Assembly: GCA_043819345.1 (NCBI GenBank)
Contig: JBDREX010000019.1
Location: 1-55,093, forward strand
Direction of reading: 5' to 3'
DNA length: 55,093 nt
Origin: CAYRDK01 sp043819345
GTDB lineage: Bacteria > Omnitrophota > Gorgyraeia > Velamenicoccales > Velamenicoccaceae
Shown here: positions 51,358-55,093 of the stretch, piece after piece
How positions within the stretch are numbered: position 1 is the stretch's first letter
How the letters are laid out: each line of letters opens with the position of its first letter
Position numbers and translations under genes: made by a program
The notes under the pieces: generated by a model
What the model saw: the letters and a program-made list of their open reading frames with translations, nothing else
Databases searched by the model: none
What the model was told of the DNA's origin: nothing

Positions 51358-51376
51358 GCTCAAACTCTTTTAAAAT

Positions 51377-52582
51377 ATGGATGTTAATCAGCAGCTAGGT
51401 GTTATTAAACGGGGCGTCTCTGAAATTATTTCGGAGGGTGAGCTTGTTGCCAGATTGAATTGGTCAAAAAAAACAGGCAAGCCTTTGAAAGTAAAAGCTG
51501 GTTTTGATCCAACGGCTCCGGATATTCATTTAGGACATACTGTTCTTTTGCGCAAATTGAAGCATTTTCAGGATTTGGGCCATGTTGTTTATTTTTTGAT
51601 TGGCGATTTTACGGGTAGGATAGGAGACCCTTCAGGGGCTTCAGAAATACGTAAGCAATTAACCCGTGAAGAAGTTTTAAAAAACGCTAAAACGTATAAA
51701 CAACAAATTTTCAAGATCCTGTCTCCTCAAAAAACGCGAATTGTTTTTAATAGCCGTTGGTATGAACGGATGAAGTTTGCGGATGTTATTTCATTGTCAA
51801 GTAAGTATACGGTTGCCAGGATGCTGGAACGTGATGATTTTGCTAAGCGTTTTAAAGATGGGCGGCCTATTAGTATATTAGAGTTTTTGTATCCGTTAAT
51901 TCAAGGATATGATTCCGTAGTTTTAGGCGCGGATATTGAACTAGGTGGTACGGATCAGAAGTTTAATCTTTTGGTTGGCAGAGAGCTGCAGAGAGAGTTT
52001 GGGCAGGTTCCACAGGTCGTTTTAACAATGCCTCTTTTAGAAGGTACGGATGGCATTAATAAAATGTCGAAATCTTTGGGTAATTATATTGGTATTAATG
52101 AGGCGGCCAAAGAGATTTTTGGTAAGTTGATGTCGGTTAGCGATGAGCTCATGTTTCGTTATTATGAGCTTTTGACAGATGAGGATTTAGAATCTGTTAA
52201 AAAGCTGCATCCTAAGGACGCTAAGCTTAAGCTCGCTTCTTTAATATGCCAGTGTTACTATGGCAAAAAATCTGCTCAAGATGTGCGTAAAGAATTTGAA
52301 AGTATTTTTAAAGAAAAAAATATTCCAAAAGATGTTCCTTGTAAAAAGATATTGATTCAGGAAGCATGTTTGCCTATTATCAGGCTTTTGGATTATGGCG
52401 TAGAATTGCTTTACACGAATAATACAAAGAATGAGTTTCGCAGATTAATTAAGCAGGGCGCTGTTAAGGTAAATGGCCAGAAGATTGATTCAATAGAGTT
52501 TGAACTTTCGGTAGGCCAGGAGTATCTTATCCAAGTGGCAAAAAGAAGTTTTATTAAAATTGTTCTTGTTGCAAAGCGGTAA
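51377..52582 (+). CDS. tyrS: Tyrosyl-tRNA synthetase
   Basis: TyrRS charges tRNA-Tyr. The 401-residue protein has the class I HIGH-like motif in GFDPTAPDIHLGHTVLL, GDFTGRIGDPSG, YPLIQGYDSVVLGADIELGGTDQKFN, the KMSKSLGN motif and a C-terminal S4 RNA-binding domain (about 335-400, RRLIKQGAVKVNGQKI). Its length and GRIGDPSG loop fit the TyrZ/TyrS subgroup with bacterial distribution. It begins 19 bases after rpsA and has no clear ribosome site. The rRNA promoter follows. Confidence 0.97.
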   Translation: MDVNQQLGVIKRGVSEIISEGELVARLNWSKKTGKPLKVKAGFDPTAPDIHLGHTVLLRKLKHFQDLGHVVYFLIGDFTGRIGDPSGASEIRKQLTREEVLKNAKTYKQQIFKILSPQKTRIVFNSRWYERMKFADVISLSSKYTVARMLERDDFAKRFKDGRPISILEFLYPLIQGYDSVVLGADIELGGTDQKFNLLVGRELQREFGQVPQVVLTMPLLEGTDGINKMSKSLGNYIGINEAAKEIFGKLMSVSDELMFRYYELLTDEDLESVKKLHPKDAKLKLASLICQCYYGKKSAQDVRKEFESIFKEKNIPKDVPCKKILIQEACLPIIRLLDYGVELLYTNNTKNEFRRLIKQGAVKVNGQKIDSIEFELSVGQEYLIQVAKRSFIKIVLVAKR

Positions 52583-52637
52583 AAGCCTTACAGAGCAATA
52601 GTTTGGTTTTTGATAAAAAATATTTTAAAATAAATAC

Positions 52638-52665
52638 TTGACACTAGTTAAAACTTTGTTATAAT
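52638..52665 (+). promoter_or_regulatory. rRNA operon promoter
   Basis: Perfect consensus boxes TTGACA (52638-52643) and TATAAT (52660-52665) with a 16-base spacer and an AT-rich upstream stretch like an UP element. The leader to 16S is about 180 bases. Confidence 0.85.
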
Positions 52666-52771
52666 TTATCACTCAGACATGTTGACGTAGATAGTTGAAA
52701 CATGCGGATAAATAAGTTTTGAAAATTTCTTAGAGCCTTCCTAGAGAAGGCACTATATATAAAAGTTTCTT

Positions 52772-52803
52772 AAAGGCGTATTCAGGCCTTTTTTGTTCTT
52801 TGA
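52772..52803 (+). promoter_or_regulatory. rRNA leader terminator-like hairpin and boxA
   Basis: AAAGGC (52772-52777) pairs with GCCTTT (52786-52791) and is followed by a T run, a weak intrinsic terminator in the leader. Directly after, TGTTCTTTGA (52794-52803) matches the boxA antitermination signal of rRNA operons. Together they fit a checkpoint that only NusB/S10-modified polymerase passes. Confidence 0.65.
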
Positions 52804-52816
52804 TTAAATAGCCAAG
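52804..52816 (+). other. 5' strand of the 16S processing stem
   Basis: TTAAATAGCCAAG here is the exact complement of CTTGGCTATTTAA at 54546-54558 in the spacer. The 13-bp stem would close a loop containing the whole 16S rRNA, the normal RNase III processing arrangement. Confidence 0.8.
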
Positions 52817-52852
52817 ATATAGTGTTGATCGTGACGATCAGCAACACAATTC

Positions 52853-54719
<1,867 letters not shown>

Positions 54720-54792
54720 GGGCCCATAGCTCAGCTGGCAGAGCACCGTGCTGATAACGCGGGGGTAAGTGGTTCAAGTCCACTTGGGCCCA
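54720..54792 (+). tRNA. tRNA-Ile (GAT anticodon)
   Basis: A complete 73-base cloverleaf. The acceptor stem is GGGCCCA with TGGGCCC, the anticodon loop is CTGATAA with anticodon GAT, and the T arm is AGTGG-TTCAAGT-CCACT. The discriminator is A and CCA is not encoded. Position after 16S is standard. Confidence 0.96.
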
Positions 54793-54817
54793 CTTATTTA
54801 AGTGTAAGCTTGGATAT

Positions 54818-54882
54818 GGGCTCATACAGTGGTTCTCCCGCCCGTCTGTTAAAATGCAGTCGGGAAAGTCCACTTGGGCCCA
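54818..54882 (+). pseudogene. tRNA-Ile-derived minihelix-like remnant
   Basis: GGGCTCA (54818-54824) pairs with TGGGCCC (54875-54881), as in the tRNA-Ile acceptor stem with one base changed. After only three linker bases come AGTGG (54828-54832) and CCACT (54870-54874), the same T stem. The D and anticodon arms are missing. The T loop TTC|AAGT is split by a 30-base insertion (54836-54865) with TCCCG/CGGGA ends. A 19-base 3' stretch (54866-54884) is identical to the tRNA-Ile gene at 54776-54794. Confidence 0.6.
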
Positions 54883-54909
54883 CTGAAATTTTTGCTGTGA
54901 AAAAATTTC

Positions 54910-54982
54910 GGGGCAGTAGCTCAGCTGGGAGAGCGCGTGCTTTGCAAGCATGAGGTCGGCGGTTCGATCCCGCTCTGCTCCA
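54910..54982 (+). tRNA. tRNA-Ala (TGC anticodon)
   Basis: A complete 73-base cloverleaf. The acceptor stem is GGGGCAG with CTGCTCC, the anticodon loop is TTTGCAA (anticodon TGC), and the T arm is GGCGG-TTCGATC-CCGCT. A is the discriminator and CCA is not encoded. It is preceded by a GAAATTTTT/AAAAAATTTC processing hairpin (54885-54909). Confidence 0.96.
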
Positions 54983-55011
54983 CAAATTTTTTGCGACAGA
55001 GAAAAAAATTA

Positions 55012-55084
55012 TGGAGCAGAGCGGGATCGAACCGCCGACCTCATGCTTGCAAAGCACGCGCTCTCCCAGCTGAGCTACTGCCCC
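55012..55084 (-). tRNA. Inverted copy of tRNA-Ala (TGC) at the window end
   Basis: The minus strand carries the same tRNA-Ala, identical base for base. The identity covers 82 bases (54901-54982 against 55012-55093) and runs to the last base of the window. The 29-base spacer is only partly palindromic. Because 23S rRNA is expected here, an assembly fold-back at a contig end is the likely cause. Confidence 0.6.
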
Positions 55085-55093
55085 GAAATTTTT

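Overview
The window is one continuous block of bacterial chromosome, moderately AT-rich, with every protein gene on the + strand. Gene order (murC-murB-ddl-ftsQ-ftsA, mreBCD-mrdA-rodA, rng-rplU-obgE-proBA-nadD), a TMTC-like membrane protein beside type IV pilin genes, and a 16S gene with the ACTCCTACGGGAGGCTGC variant of the EUB338 site point to an uncultured member of the PVC superphylum, most likely Omnitrophota (former OP3). This is inferred from memory of such genomes; a 16S search would settle it. The right end (an inverted tRNA-Ala copy) looks like a contig end.

Layout. 1-5.5 kb: tail of the dcw cell-wall/division cluster (murC, murB, ddl, ftsQ, ftsA) without ftsZ after ftsA. 5.6-8.1 kb: yggS-proC and mtnP. 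8.3-13.8 kb: ileS, a TraR/DksA zinc-finger gene, lspA, lgt, rluD. 14-22.6 kb: aroA, the rod-shape operon mreB-mreC-mreD-mrdA-rodA, and a radical SAM gene. 22.8-40.3 kb: a type IV pilus locus wired to cyclic di-GMP. It holds a membrane GAF-GGDEF protein with a degenerate active site, a stand-alone MshEN protein, two PilB-type ATPases with MshEN domains, a REC-HD-GYP protein, PilC, a GEMM-I (c-di-GMP) riboswitch with terminator ahead of the major pilin, a second pilin, a TMTC-like glycosyltransferase, three minor pilins and pilMNOPQ. 40.4-52.6 kb: a short DUF2344 gene, rng, rplU, obgE, proB, proA, nadD, rpe, a phosphohexomutase, plsC, rpsA, tyrS. 52.6-55.1 kb: start of an rRNA operon (promoter, leader hairpin, boxA, 16S, spacer with tRNA-Ile and tRNA-Ala).

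How it fits together. Much of the window makes and shapes the cell wall: precursor ligases, division proteins and the Rod elongation machine. The pilus locus sits where many bacteria keep the radical SAM gene next to DUF2344-rng-rplU-obgE, so it interrupts a familiar housekeeping string. Within it, c-di-GMP could act at two levels: on pilin mRNA through the riboswitch, and on assembly motors through MshEN domains. An intact HD-GYP phosphodiesterase could lower the signal. The local GGDEF domain looks inactive, so the signal would have to come from elsewhere in the genome.

Intergenic DNA carries at least three families of degenerate, word-like hairpin repeats. Several promoters lie so close to their start codons that the mRNAs should be nearly leaderless.
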